A stretch of 64,000 bases of DNA from Arenicola marina. Its lineage: Eukaryota; Annelida; Polychaeta; Arenicolidae. The notes below the pieces were generated by a model. It was not told where the DNA came from. It did not search any database and saw only the letters and a program-made list of their open reading frames with translations. The DNA is taken from NCBI GenBank assembly GCA_964019135.1, contig OZ025256.1, positions 3,369,249 to 3,433,248 on the forward strand, read 5' to 3'. Below, piece after piece: positions 32,961-46,900 of the stretch. Made by a program: the position numbers and the translations under genes. Positions within the stretch are counted from its first letter, which is position 1; every line of letters begins with the position of its first letter.

Positions 32961-34591
32961 AAGAACAAAGATGTCGATCAAGACGGTGATTTTTTTTTTG
33001 ATGTTTTTAAAATAATAAAATGCTTTATTTAGCAATCAAGATAAAAATACAGATATATTTATGTGTAATTACAAGTCAAAAGATAACAAGGTAAAGAATT
33101 TGACTGATCAGACTAATTGTGAAATAATCTTATCAATTATAGAACATAGTTCATGTTTACCGCATTGACTATAAGTATATTTTCTAAAATGTAGTTCAGA
33201 ACAAAAAAAAGACGCGACTAGATATTTTTCTCTGTGGCAACGAACCGCATTGCATGATAACGTCTCTGTAATCAAATAAGTAATAAAAGCTGCATCATTT
33301 GGAATATCGGTTATAATAATATCGCGGAATAAAATTTTTCTATCTGATAAAGACGCGGTGATGACACTGTCACCGTCATACTAACAATGGCATCATCTCA
33401 GGACTGATGACAAAACGTGCCAGCCATCAATATCTGGAAACGTGGTGTATTATATATATGTAATATATAAAAAATCGCAAGCAGCCCACACCTGCTTCAT
33501 ATATATCAACTGAAGTCGAGTTGAATTTCCACGATGATTAACTCCCGTGGGCGGCCCGGCAGAGATTCCAATAACAACTCAGGGGGCATGACTGGCCTCG
33601 TCCATACAGCCTGTGAACTAGATTGATTTTGAAGGACACTGGGGCATTTTATGACATCGAGCGGTGTGGCGAGACTTGGTCGGATTTCATTGAGCGGAAG
33701 CGGAAGCGCCGACAGGACCGCAGTAAATCGTGTGCTGCATCATGTGTGGTCAAAAAACTTGCGAGCGATGTAACCTCGCCCGGCAGGTTTATCAATGGCC
33801 CCGAGGGAGGGCGGGGAGGGGGGGGGGGGTGAGGGTAGCACTCCGAGGTGATTTAATTAAGAAAAAAAAAGTTTTCAATTTAATCAATTGGGATCATATT
33901 TCTGGGATCATATTTCTAACGTGGCAATTTATAGACTTATGGTGTATATCTATGTAGATTGCACCACTTAGGGCTCACGACGGATTGTCACCACGTTAAT
34001 GTAATCAAGTGAAATGTGTTTTGAACAGAAGGACCAGAAAGAGGACGGACTGTTGTGAAGCAGTTTTAGTCATAGTAGCGAACGAAAAACATTAAATGGT
34101 CGTGATATATAGGGATTGAGTGGCCAAGGTGAACACCAAACCATAATAAAAAGGCTGTATTATCATAAATACATAAATCAGAATGATATAAAACAGGTTG
34201 ACATCGAGCGCAAAAGCAAACACAGAAATCTAAAAAAACACAACAAAAACAGGACAAATCCAAACAGGATCAATACAGCAATCAAGATAATAAATCGACT
34301 TGGCCCAATCGTTGCGCTATAATTTTCATTCTTTCTATTATCAAATTTGATGACACTGAGATATGAGGCTATTTACACATTAAATAAACATAAATATTGC
34401 TTGCCATAATTTATTCTTCCATTAAATTTCACCGGAGTAAAATCATCAGAGATTACATGTTGGTTTGGACGAAGCAAATGACCCGTTCCTCGGGTTTACA
34501 TGTACGTCAAGGTCAGGCAGTTAATCTGTTAGTGACAGCCAGCCCAGCTCTAGCCCACTGAGCTTATATGGACATTAAAGTGTCAGTGCCA
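32961..34591. other. no gene supported; AT-rich
   Basis: Mostly AT-rich unique sequence. A 69-codon frame at 33623-33832 begins with TTG and ends in a poly-G tract, so it is not called. Nothing repetitive stands out. Confidence 0.4.
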
Positions 34592-34791
34592 NNNNNNNNN
34601 NNNNNNNNNNNNNNNNNNNNNNNNNNNNNNNNNNNNNNNNNNNNNNNNNNNNNNNNNNNNNNNNNNNNNNNNNNNNNNNNNNNNNNNNNNNNNNNNNNNN
34701 NNNNNNNNNNNNNNNNNNNNNNNNNNNNNNNNNNNNNNNNNNNNNNNNNNNNNNNNNNNNNNNNNNNNNNNNNNNNNNNNNNNNNNNNNNN
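34592..34791. other. assembly gap of exactly 200 N
   Basis: Two hundred consecutive N mark a scaffold join of unknown true size. Sequence on either side is not obviously the same repeat. Confidence 0.99.
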
Positions 34792-34998
34792 CACCCACCC
34801 CTGCCTCCCCCCCCCCGTATCTCAGCCAGTTGAACATCATTAGCTGCCACACATAGACAAATCATCAATAGTATTGTATGCATAACCATGTCGAAGGTCA
34901 GAGGTTAAATGACACTATTTGAAAGAAGTTTGCTTTAGGTCAGGCGTCAACAGGGGACAACACATGTGGCTTGCCGACCCAACTAACCAACTGTCTGT

Positions 34999-36645
34999 GT
35001 GTATTTGCACCCTCCGGTGTGTATCTGCACCCTCCCGTGTGTATCTGCACGCTCCCGTGTGTATCTGCACCCTCCCGTGTGTATCTGCACCCTACCGTGT
35101 GTATCTGCACCCTCCCGTATGTATCTGCACCCTCCCGTGTGTATCTGCACGCTCCCGTGTGTATCTGCACCCTACCGTGTGTATCTGCACATTCCCGTGT
35201 GTATCTGCACCCTCCCGTGTATATCTGCACCCTACCGTGTGTACCTGCACGCTCCCGTGTGGATCTGCACCCTCCCGTGTGTATCTGCACCTTCCCGTGT
35301 GTATCTGCACCCTCCCGTGTGTATCTGCACGCTCCCGTGTGTATCTGCACCCTACCGTGTGTATCTGCACATTCCCGTGTGTATCTGCACCCTCCCGTGT
35401 GGATCTGCACCCTCCCGTGTGTATCTGCACCTTCCCGTGTGTATCTGCACCCTCCCGTGTGTATCTGCACCCTCCCGTGTGTATCTGCACCTTCCCGTGT
35501 GTATCTGCACCCTCCCGTGTGTATCTGCACCCTCCCGTGTGTATCTGCACCTTCCCGTGTGTATCTGCACCTTCCCGTGTGTATCTGCACCTTCCCGTGT
35601 GTATCTGCACCCTCCCGTGTGTATCTGCACCCTCCCTGTGTATCTGCACCTTCTCGTGTGTATCTGCACCCTCCCGTGTGTATCTGCACCCTCCCGTGTG
35701 TATCTGCACCCTCCCGTGTGTATCTGCACCCTCCCGTGTGTATCTGCACGCTCCCGTGTGTATCTGCACCCTCCCGTGTGTATCTGCACGCTCCCGTGTG
35801 TATCTGCACCTTCCCGTGTGTATCTGCACCCTACCGTGTGTATCTGCACCTTCCCGTGTGTATCTGCACCCTCCCGTGTGTATCTGCACGCTCCCGTGTG
35901 TATCTTGCACCCTCCCGTGTGTATCTGCACCCTTCCGTGTGTATCTGCACCTTCCCGTGTGTATCTGCACCCTACCGTGTGTATCTGCACCTTCCCGTGT
36001 GTATCTGCACCCTCCCGTGTGTATCTGCACCTTCCCGTGTGTATCTGCACCCTCCCGTGTGTATCTGCACCCTCCCGTGTGTATCTGCACCTTCCCGTGT
36101 GTATCTGCACCCTCCCGTGTGTATCTGCACGCTCCCGTGTGTATCTGCACCCTCCCGTGTGTATCTGCACCCTTCCGTGTGTATCTGCACCTTCCCGTGT
36201 GTATCTGCACCCTACCGTGTGTATCTGCACCTTCCCGTGTGTATCTGCACCCTCCCGTGTGTATCTGCACCTTCCCGTGTGTATCTGCACCCTCCCGTGT
36301 GTATCTGCACCCTCCCGTGTGTATCTGCACCTTCCCGTTTGTATCTGCACCCTCCCGTGTGTATCTGCACACTCCCGTGTGTATCTGCACCCTCCCGTGT
36401 GTATCTGCACCTTCCCGTGTGTATCTGCACCTTCCCGTTTGTATCTGCACACTCCCGTGTGTATCTGCACCCTCCCGTGTGTATCTGCACCCTCCCGTGT
36501 GTATCTGCACCTTCCCGCGTGTATCTGCACCTTCCCGTTTGTATCTGCACCCTCCCGTGTGTATCTGCACCCTCCTTGGTGTATCTGCACCCTCCCGTGT
36601 GTATCTGCACCCTCCCGTGTGTATCTGCACCCTCCCGTGTGTATC
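34999..36645. repeat. 20-bp minisatellite, about 82 copies
   Basis: The unit is GTGTATCTGCACCCTCCCGT with scattered variants (CCTTCCCGT, GCTCCCGT, CCTACCGT, ATTCCCGT). Single indels occur near 35635 (one base lost) and 35905 (one base gained). All three plus frames and several minus frames stay open for hundreds of codons because the unit lacks stops in any frame; this is not coding evidence. Confidence 0.98.
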
Positions 36646-37088
36646 GTAATTTGCGGCAGCAAAATGTCTACTTGCCCTAAGATTTACCCGGCAACGGTCG
36701 CAAGGGCGCCGCTTGGTGGTGGGCGTCCGTACCATGGTGCCAGGAGGATAGGTTACTCCTGGTCGAAGAGGGGTAACAGATATCTACGACGTACCCTCCG
36801 GATAGGTCAAAAATATATGTTGTGACAGAATATCAGGTGAAAGCGGATCGGGTGGCCAGGACAGAAGGGGGGGGGGGCGGGGAGGGGGCTGACTCGGGTT
36901 GGCATCCGTCAGTCTGCGAAAGTCGATGGATTTGCAGCTTCGTTTTGGTTTTAGTAATACGATTTGCGTCGCGGCATTTGCGCTTAGGACTGAATAAGCC
37001 TATCTGTGACCGACAGAGCTTGCCGCAGACGTCGCATCGGGACCTGTCGACAGGTCTTAGTACTCACTGGACGTTTGGATTGGCATTT
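36646..37088. other. no gene supported
   Basis: Mixed CpG-containing sequence with a poly-G run at 36869-36876. No exon or repeat is recognised. Confidence 0.35.
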
Positions 37089-37365
37089 CAAGTGCAATAA
37101 GGGGGCCGGCGCGACAGCTCGGTGTGTCAGAGCGCTCGTATTGAGTGCTCTGGTCGCCTGAGAGCCTAACGGCACGTGGGTCGGTGGTTCGAGCCCTGCT
37201 GTGGCCATGTCTGTGTGGTCCGAGGATAAAGATCCCATGTCTTTCTTCGTAAAGAGCAGGGGGTTACCCCCGGGGACATGGCTCTACTCTCCCTTCCTTC
37301 TCCCATTGACGCGATATTCCCAAATGTGGTTAAAGCGTTCTGAATATACAACCAAGTGCAATAAG
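37089..37365 (+). mobile_element. tRNA-derived SINE, family B, copy 4, with 13-bp target-site duplication
   Basis: The element (37102-37352) starts GGGGCCGGCGCGACAGCTCG and has box B GGTTCGAGCCC at 37186-37196, then a body with GGGGTTACCCCCGGGGACAT and GACGCGATATTCCC, ending GAATATACAAC. CAAGTGCAATAAG flanks it exactly at 37089-37101 and 37353-37365. It is the only family-B copy here with a clear duplication, so the most recent insertion. Confidence 0.95.
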
Positions 37366-37635
37366 TGAGTAAAAGCAATGAGGAGCAGTAGTGTTTACTG
37401 CACTAGATGGACCATGGAGCCGTGGTACGTAAATCGTACCCACACATACATGGACCACTAATCACATCTATGCTGTTTGGTTTTGCATTATACGCACATT
37501 CTAAAGCGACGACATACTGTGACTGATATATATTTGTGGTGGATGCTTTAAACGTATTTCTCTGTAGTTTTCACAAATGAAAAGGAAATGTGAATTAATA
37601 TATTAAAAGACGTTCATATTGTACGTCGGACGGGA
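37366..37635. other. no gene or repeat recognised
   Basis: Unique sequence between the SINE and the AT-rich repeat. Confidence 0.4.
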
Positions 37636-37905
37636 CGATGGCGAATAAAAAAAATATATATTAACATTTATCGTAAATATAAAGTATTTAATTAAATGCA
37701 AATATGTAATTAAATCCAAATATATAATTAAATCCAAATAATATAATTAAATCCAAATGCATAATTTAATCAAATGTAAAAATAAATCCAAGTATATAAT
37801 TAAGACAAAATATATATAATTAAGACAAAATATATATAATTAAATCCAAATATATAATTAAGTCCAAATATTTAATTAAATCAAAATATATAATTGAATA
37901 CAGAG
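37636..37905. repeat. AT-rich TATAATTAAATCCAAA repeat
   Basis: ATATATAATTAAATCCAAAT recurs at 17-19-base spacing with variants (ATTAAGACAAAATATA, ATTTAATCAAATG). It is a moderately decayed minisatellite. Confidence 0.88.
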
Positions 37906-38929
37906 CATATAACCAGACGATAAGATTATAATAAGAAAGACACCTGGCGGTCGTCATGGTGATCACACAAATGATAAAATCTGCTTTGGCTTCGGGATCT
38001 GATAGCATTCATCAGCTGCCAGGGGGACGCTTTCCTGGAACCCTGGCGTCTTTATTCCCTGGGGCTCAATGGCGTGCGACGAACAGATAATTATACAGAT
38101 AAAACGCACGCGGAACACGACAAGCGGTTCATCGGAGCAGCGGTTTTACATCCAAAACGATGATACTTGATGCACTTTGGCAGGAAAACTCTGTGTTATC
38201 AACTTAACGTTGAAAGATAGCGGTCGGCCCCGGGCGTTGTATCCACGAGAATCGATTTACCGCCATCCATTTTGGAAAGAAGCGGACTATTTTATCTCTC
38301 GCGGAAGGTCTGGTGTCGGTGTTATTGGGCCCGCGGAGTTATTTTCCATTGACGGTGATGGATTAAAAGGGGCGGCCGGCTTCCAGCATCTGCTGAGAAG
38401 TAAATGAGTGGCGTGTCTCCTAATCCTTACTAACCAAATAAGGCGCAGGAGGAGGAATTTTACCGCAATCGGCCATGCGCCGTCCCTTAAGAAAACTACT
38501 TACCGTAAACTTCACCCTTTCAGCGATGGGATTATCGCGCGGAAGGATGAGGCAGTTTTACTGAATCTTTCTCAATGGAGATTACGGTAATATGTGTATA
38601 TATTGCATCGCCGGCTGCCATAGGGTGGGGGATCGGGGACCAGTGAAGGCTCATGGGTTTTTAGCTTGTCCTCCATCATGGTCCCTGCAGCCGTTCTATT
38701 TTGTTTTCCGCTGATATATGATTACAGGACTGGGACATCGAAACGCTGGCACGACACTCGTTGTGTGTGCACGTGCTGGGTGACTGCCTTCGCTGGGTCT
38801 GCCCCGAGCAACAGAGAAATTACGTGATGAAGAAAGGTGGAAAGAGACCGAAATAGTTATAGCGACGGAGTAATGGAGACAGAAGGAGAGAGATAGATGG
38901 ACAGGGCAAGCTGGGCAGAGGATGAGGAA
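37906..38929. other. no gene confirmed; one long frame interrupted by TGA
   Basis: 38177-38590 is a single plus-strand frame with one TGA at 38405-38407 and no ATG at its start. It encodes mixed, non-repetitive residues (YPRESIYRHPFWKEADYFIS), but has no known family. It could be a decayed exon; that is only a guess. Confidence 0.25.
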
Positions 38930-39600
38930 CATCGAGAGAGTGCGGAGGAAAAACTAGAGAGCGAGAGACGCAGTGAAAGAGAAGGGAAGAGAAAGACAGA
39001 GAAGGGAAGAGAAAGACAGAGAAGGGAAGAGAAAGATGCGAAGGGCGAGATAAAGGGAGGGATGGGGTGAGTGGCAGAGCGCGAGAGTGAGAGATAGAAA
39101 GAGGGAGACGGAGTGTGAGTAAGGATATAAAAAGAGAGAGATTGGACGAAAGAGAGCGACACGGGGAGGGAAACAGAAGAGAGAAAGAGAGAGAGAAGGG
39201 CGAGAGTGGGAAGCAATGAAGGATGGTAGAGGGAGGTCGAAACCGAGAGAGAATGTGGCAGACGAGAGAAGTAAAGATACAAAGAGCGATATGGGGATAT
39301 AGAGAGGGGAATGAGGACAGTGGGTGAGATATATAGAGAGGGAGATGAGAACAGTGGGTGAGATACGACAGTGGGTGAGATATATAGAGAGGGAGATGAA
39401 GACAGTGGGTGAGATATATAGAGAGCGAGACTGGGCGAAAGAGAGATAGAGAGAGAATGGAGAGAAAGGCGGTAAGAAGGAGAGAGAGAGGAAGGGCGAG
39501 GTGGAGTGAGAAACGACGAAGGCGGACAGAGGGAGACGAGGAGAGAATTATGGGCAGGGGGAGGGAAAGAGGGAGAAGAATGTAGGCAGAGATGACAGTG
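38930..39600. repeat. GAGA-rich purine tract with short repeats
   Basis: AGAGAAGGGAAGAGAAAGAC is tandemly repeated near 38980-39030, and AGTGGGTGAGATATATAGAG recurs near 39320-39420. The plus strand is heavily purine-biased, so minus-strand frames are serine/leucine-rich artefacts. Confidence 0.88.
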
Positions 39601-40939
39601 AGTACCTGGGTGTGACGCGGAACAGCCACAGCCTCTTCACTGACATCCCTCACTGAGCTGCTCTCTACATCTATATACCTCGAGACTCCTTGATCATCAA
39701 GGCAACTTGATGAAGTGCCTTTGATCTAATCCACGCCCACTTCACGCGGAGGCGAGATTTCATACGATATTTGTATCAAGGTCACTAGATAAAGGTCAGT
39801 GGGGCACTCATGAGAGGGCTTGCAGTCCCTGCGGGCCCATTGGCTCCGCTCCTTGGGTGAGTGGGGAGGTGGGGGAGGGGGGGGGGGTAGGGGGGGGGGA
39901 GGGGGAGTGGGATGGTGTAGGTGGAGGGAGGGGGGCAGTGGGGTGGGAGGGGGTGGCGGATGGGCAATTTAGCTGTCATCGGAGGGCGGCGAGTGGGGGT
40001 TAACAAAAGCATCAAGACCTGTCCGGGGAGGCCGGTGAGGACGTGTCACCATGACATCAATGGGACTTGATTGCTCCTTTTGCTGTAACTGGAACGTCCA
40101 GTGTCCAGTCAGCTGGGGGTAGGGTTACCACGGCACCCCAGCCCCCCACACCCCCACCCTACTTGTCCATCCACCTCACAACACATTTATCAGCCTTAAC
40201 CACACCCCCCCCCACCCCACTTCATACCCTTCGCCACACCACCCCTCCCACTCCCCATCTCAGTAAAGCGTGGCATCCACCCCAAGCACAGTTCATCATT
40301 CAGTGCAGATCCACTCCCCTATACGTGCCCCCCCCCACTCTCCGTGGGTAATTAACCACCGACCAAGCACCCCGGGGAGCATTGTGGCGGCAGTGACCCC
40401 TGCAGGAATATTTATGCCGAAGGTCAAAGGCTAAAGTGACACAGTTAGAGGAAACCTGAGCCTCGTTCTGAAGCTGAGGAGAACCCGCCAGGCTTCATCA
40501 AATGCCCGTATGTGGATTTATCTCCATGCCAAGTAATAACGCCAAACGGTTAAAGTATAAGTTAGCTTACCCAAACCGGCAACATATAGAAGGGTTACTA
40601 TATGGTAAAGATCATTACAGGATGTAATACATTTTTTGTAGGGGATGGGGGGGGGGGGGTAGAAATTATGTATGGATGATTTTGCAGCTCATATCTTACT
40701 ATTTAATACTTTAAACATACTAATAGAACATGCTTAGAAAGTTATCTTAATTATGATTATATAATGATCCTATGATATTAAAATAAGTCATTTACACAAA
40801 TGCGTCGCCTCTTTTTCACCACACTGTCTTTTTAGCCCAAGCCTCCATCCCTATGGTATGCTGACATTTTTCTGGATCTCCGCTGGCGTAATTTGCGTTT
40901 CTGTCACTGCATTGTTCCCTGCATTGGTAGGGTTATCTG
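39601..40939. other. no gene supported; G-rich then C-rich low complexity
   Basis: 39860-39960 is G-rich and 40135-40345 C-rich; 40640-40660 is a G run. From 40680 to the satellite the sequence is AT-rich and unique. Confidence 0.45.
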
Positions 40940-43900
40940 GTCGCCTTTAACGGGCCTGGGCTATCGGGTCGTCCCCTCCCTTACGTCACATTGTAAGTGT
41001 TACCCGGTGTTAACGGGCCTGGTCAATGGGGTCCTCCCTTCCCTTACGTCACATTGTAAGTGTTACCCGGTGTTAACGGGCCTGGGCTATCGGGTCGTCC
41101 CCTCCCTTACGTCACATTGTAAGTGTTACCCGGTGTTAACGGGCCCGGTCAATGGGGTCCTCCCCTCCCTTACGTCACATTGTAAGTGTTACCCGGTGTT
41201 AACGGGCCTGGTCTATGGAATCCTCTCCTCCCTTACGCCACATTGTAAGTGTTACCCGGTGTTAACGGGCCTGGGCTATCGGGTCCTCTCCTGCCTTACG
41301 CCACATTGTAAGTGTTACCCGGTGTTAACGGGCCTGGGCTATCGGCCCTTTCCCTCCCTTACGCCACATTGTAAGTGTTACCCGGTGTTAACGGACCTGG
41401 GCTATCGGGTCTTCCCCTCCCTTACGCCACATTGTAAGTGTTACCCGGTGTTAACGGGCCTGGGCTATCGGGTCTTCCCCCCCTTACGTCACATTGTAAG
41501 TGTTACCCGGTGTTAACGGGCCTGGTCTATGGGCTCCTCCCCTGCCTTACGTCACATTGTAAGTGTTACCCGGTGTTAACGGGCCTGGTCTATGGGGTCC
41601 TCTCCTCCCTTACGCCACATTGTAAGTGTTACCCGGTGTTAACGGGCCTGGGCTATCGGGTCTTTCCCTCCCTTACGTCACATTGTAAGTGTTACCCGGT
41701 GTTAACGGGCCTGGGCTATCGGGTCTTCCCCTCCCTTACGCCACATTGTAAGTGTTACCCGGTGTTAACGGGCCTGGGCTATCGGGTCTTCCCCCCCTTA
41801 CGTCACATTGTAAGTGTTACCCGGTGTTAACGGGCCTGGTCTATGGGCTCCTCCCCTGCCTTACGTCACATTGTAAGTGTTACCCGGTGTTAACGGGCCT
41901 GGTCTATGGGGTCCTCTCCTGCCTTACGCCACATTGTAAGTGTTACCCGGTGTTAACGGGCCTGGTCTATGGAATCCTCTCCTCCCTTACGCCACATTGT
42001 AAGTGTTACCCGGTGTTAACGGGCCTGGGCTATCGGGTCCTCCCCTCCCTTACGTCACATTGTAAGTGTTACCCGGTGTTAACGGGCCTGGGCTATCGGG
42101 TCCTCTCCTGCCTTACGTCACATTGTAAGTGTTACCCGGTGTTAACGGGCCTGGTCTATGGAATCCTCTCCTCCCTTACGCCACATTGTAAGTGTTACCC
42201 GGTGTTAACGGGCCTGGGCTATCGGGTCCTCCCCTCCCTTACGTCACATTGTAAGTGTTACCCGGTGTTAACGGGCCTGGGCTATCGGGTCCTCCCCTCC
42301 CTTACGTCACATTGTAAGTGTTACCCGGTGTTAACGGGCCTGGTCTATGGGGTCCTCTCCTGCCTTACGCCACATTGTAAGTGTTACCCGGTGTTAACGG
42401 GCCTGGTCTATAGGGTCCTCCCCTCCCCTACGCCACATTGTAAGTGTTACCCGGTGTTAACGGACCTGGGCTATCGGGTCCTCCCCTCCCTTACGTCACA
42501 TTGTAAGTGTTACCCGGTGTTAACGGGCCTGGGCTATCGGGTCCTCCCCTCCCTTACGTCACATTGTAAGTGTTACCCGGTGTTAACGGGCCTGGTCTAT
42601 GGGGTCCTCCCCTCCCTTACGTCACATTGTAAGTGTTACCCGGTGTTAACGGGCCTGGTCTATGGGGTCCTCCCCTCCCTTACGCCACATTGTAAGTGTT
42701 ACCCGGTGTTAACGGGCCTGGTCTATGGGGTCCTCTCCTCCCTTACGTCACATTGTAAGTGTTGCCCGGTGTTAACGGGCCTGGGCTATCGGGTCTTCCC
42801 CTCCCTTACGCCACATTGTAAGTGTTACCCGGTGTTAACGGGCCTGGTCTATGGGTCCTCCCCTGCCTTACGTCACATTGTAAGTGTTACCTGGTGTTAA
42901 CGGGCGTGGTCTATAGGGTCCTCTCCTCCCTTACGCCACATTGTAAGTGTTACCCGGTGTTAACGGGCCTGGTCTATGGAATCCTCTCCTCCCTTACGCC
43001 ACATTGTCAGTGTTACCCGGTGTTAACGGACCTGGGCTATCGGGTCTTCCCCTCCCTTACGTCACATTGTAAGTGTTACCCGGTGTTAACGGGCCTGGGC
43101 TATCGGGTCTTCCCCTCCCTTACGCCACATTGTAAGTGTTACCCGGTGTTAACGGGCCTGGGCTATCGGGTCTTCCCCCCCTTACGTCACATTGTAAGTG
43201 TTACCCGGTGTTAACGGGCCTGGTCTATGGGCTCCTCCCCTGCCTTACGTCACATTGTAAGTGTTACCCGGTGTTAACGGGCCTGGTCTATGGAATCCTC
43301 TCCTCCCTTACGCCACATTATAAGTGTTACCCGGTGTTAACGGGCCTGGGCTATGGGGTCCTCCCCTGCCTTACGTCACATTGTAAGTGTTACCCGGTGT
43401 TAACGGGCCTGGTCTAAGGGGTCCTCTCCTGCCTTACGCCACATTGTAAGTGTTACCCGGTGTTAACGGGCCTGGGCTATCGGGTCTTCCCCTCCCTTAC
43501 GTCACATTGTAAGTGTTACCCGGTGTTAACGGGCCTGGGCTATCGGGTCTTCCCCCCCTTACGTCACATTGTAAGTGTTACCCGGTGTTAACGGGCCTGG
43601 TCTATAGGGTCCTCCCCAGCCTTACGCCACATTGTAAGTGTTACCCGGTGTTAACGGGCCTGGGCTATCGGGTCTTCTCCTCCCTTACGTCACATTGTAA
43701 GTGTTACCCGGTGTTAACGGGCCTGGTCTAGGGGGTCCTCTCCTGCCTTACGCCACATTGTAAGTGTTACCCGGTGTTAACGGGCCTGGTCTATAGGGTC
43801 CTCCCCAGCCTTACGTCACATTGTAAGTGTTATCCGCTGTTAACGGGCCTGGGCTATCGGGTCCTCTCCTCCCTTACGTCACATTGTAAGTGTTACCCGG

Positions 43901-46900
43901 TGTTAACGGGCCTGGGCTATAGGGTCCTCCCCTCCCTTACGCCACATTGTAAGTGTTACCCGGTGTTAACGGACCTGGGCTATCGGGTCTTCCCCTCCCT
44001 TACGTCACATTGTAAGTGTTACCCGGTGTTAACGGGCCTGGTCTATGGGGTCCTCTCCTGCCTTACGCCACATTGTAAGTGTTACCCGGTGTTAACGGGC
44101 CTGGGCTATTCGGTCGTCCCCTCCCTTACGCCACATTGTAAGTGTTACCCGGTGTTAACGGGCCTGGCCTATGGGGTCCTCTCCTGCCTTACGCCACATT
44201 GTAAGTGTTACCCGGTGTTAACGGGCCTGGTCTATGGGATCCTCTCCTCCCTTACGCCACATTGTAAGTGTTACCCGGTGTTAACGGGCCTGGGCTATCG
44301 GGTCTTCCCCCCCCTTACGTCACATTGTAAGTGTTACCCGGTGTTAACGGACCTGGGCTATCGGGTCTTCCCCCCCTTACGCCACATTGTAAGTGTTAGC
44401 CGGTGTTAACGGACCTGGGCTATCGGGTCTTCCCCTCCCTTAGGTCACATTGTAATTGTTACCCGGTGTTAACGGGCCTGGTCTATGGGGTCCTCCCCTC
44501 CCTTACGTCACATTGTAAGTGTTACCCGGTGTTAACGGGCCTGGTCTATGGGGTCCTCTCCTGCCTTACGCCACATTGTAAGTGTTACCCGGTGTTAACG
44601 GGCCTGGGCTATCGGGTCTTCCCCCCCTTACGTCACATTGTAAGTGTTACCCGGTGTTAACGGGCCTGGTCTAAGGGGTCCTCTCCTGCCTTACGCCACA
44701 TTGTAAGTGTTACCCGGTGTTAACGGGCCTGGTCTATGGGGTCCTCTCCTGCCTTACGCCACATTGTAAGTGTTACCCGGTGTTAACGGGCCTGGGCTAT
44801 GGGATCCTCTCCTCCCTTACGTCACATTGTAAGTGTTACCCGGTGTTAACGGGCCTGGTCTATGGGGTCCTCTCCTGCCTTACGTCACATTGTAAGTGTT
44901 ACCCGGTGTTAACGGGCCTGGTCTAAGGGGTCCTCTCCTGCCTTACGCCACATTGTAAGTGTTACCCGGTGTTAACGGGCCTGGTCTATAGGGTCCTCCC
45001 CAGCCTTACGTCACATTGTAAGTGTTACCCGGTGTTAACGGGCCTGGGCTATCGGGTTGTCCCCTCCCTTACGCCACATTGTAAGTGTTACCCGGTGTTA
45101 ACGGACCTGGGCTATCGGGTCTTCCCCCCCTTACGCCACATTGTAAGTGTTACCCGGTGTTAACGGACCTGGGCTATCGGGTCTTCCCCCCCCTTACGTC
45201 ACATTGTAAGTGTTACCCGGTGTTAACGGGCCTGGTCTATCGGGTCTTCCCCTCCCTTACGCCACATTGTAAGTGTTACCCGGTGTTAACGGGCCTGGTC
45301 TATGGGTCCTCCCCTCCCTTACGCCACATTGTAAGTGTTACCCGGTGTTAACGGGCCTGGTCTATGGGGTCCTCTCCTGCCTTACGCCACATTGTAAGTG
45401 TTACCCGGTGTTAACGGGCCTGGTCTATCGGGTCCTCCCCTCCCTTACGTCACATTGTAAGTGTTACCCGGTGTTAACGGACCTGGGCTATCGGGTCTTC
45501 CCCTCCCTTACGCCACATTGTAAGTGTTACCCGGTGTTAACGGGCCTGGGCTATCGGGTCTTCCCCTCCCTTACGTCACATTGTAAGTGTTACCCGGTGT
45601 CAACGGGCCTGGTCTATGGGGTCCTCTCCTGCCTTACGCCACATTGTAAGTGTTACCCGGTGTTAACGGACCTGGGCTATCGGGTCTTCCCCTCCCTTAC
45701 GCCACATTGTAAGTGTTACCCGGTGTTAACGGGCCTGGTCTATGGGGTCCTCTCCTGCCTTACGCCACATTGTAAGTGTTACCCGGTGTCAACGGGCCTG
45801 GTCTATGGGGTCCTCTCCTGCCTTACGCCACATTGTAAGTGTTACCCGGTGTTAACGGGCCTGGGCTATCGGGTCTTCCCCCCCCTTACGTCACATTGTA
45901 AGTGTTACCCGGTGTTAACGGGCCTGGTCAATGGGGTCCTCCCATCCCTTACGCCACATTGTAAGTGTTACCCGGTGTTAACGGACCTGGGCTATCGGCC
46001 CTTTCCCTGCCTTACGTCACATTGTAAGTGTTACCCGGTGTAAACGGGCCTGGCCTATCGGGTCTTCCCCCCCTTACGTCACATTGTAAGTGTTACCCGG
46101 TGTAAACGGGCCTGGCCTATCGGGTCTTCCCCTCCCTTATGTCACATTGTAAGTGTTACCCGGTGTAAACGGGCCTGGCCTATCGGGTCTTCCCCTCCCT
46201 TATGTCACATTGTAAGTGTTACCCGGTGTTAACGGGCCTGGTCTATAGGGTCCTCCCCAGCCTTACGTCACATTGTAAGTGTTACCCGGTGTTAACGGGC
46301 CTGGGCTATCGGGTCTTCTCCTCCCTTACGCCACATTGTAAGTGTTACCCGGTGTTAACGGGCCTGGTCTATGGGGTCCTCTCCTGCCTTACGTCACATT
46401 GTAAGTGTTACCCGGTGTTAACGGACCTGGTCTATCGGGTCTTCTCCTCCCTTACGTCACATTGTAAATGTTACCCGGTGTTAACGGGCCTGGGCTATCG
46501 GGTCTTCTCCTCCCTTACGCCACATTGTAAGTGTTACCCGGTGTTAACGGGCCTGGTCTATCGGGTCCTCTCCTGCCTTACGTCACATTGTAAGTGTTAC
46601 CCGGTGTTAACGGACCTGGTCTATCGGGTCTTCTCCTCCCTTACGTCACATTGTAAGTGTTACCCGGTGTTAACGGACCTGGTCTATCGGGTCTTCTCCT
46701 CCCTTACGTCACATTGTAAATGTTACCCGGTGTTAACGGGCCTGGGCTATCGGGTCTTCTCCTCCCTTACGCCACATTGTAAGTGTTACCCGGTGTTAAC
46801 GGGCCTGGGCTATCGGGTCTTCTCCTCCCTTACGCCACATTGTAAGTGTTACCCGGTGTTAACGGGCCTGGTCTATGGGGTCCTCTCCTGCCTTACGTCA

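Noticed and set aside
34919..36825. Five overlapping frames of 430-610 codons on both strands
   Set aside because: A 20-bp repeat without stops is open in all frames; coding in five frames at once is not credible.
38177..38590. Non-repetitive frame with one internal TGA
   Set aside because: There is no ATG start, no recognised family and no clear donor or acceptor; kept only as a remark on that stretch.
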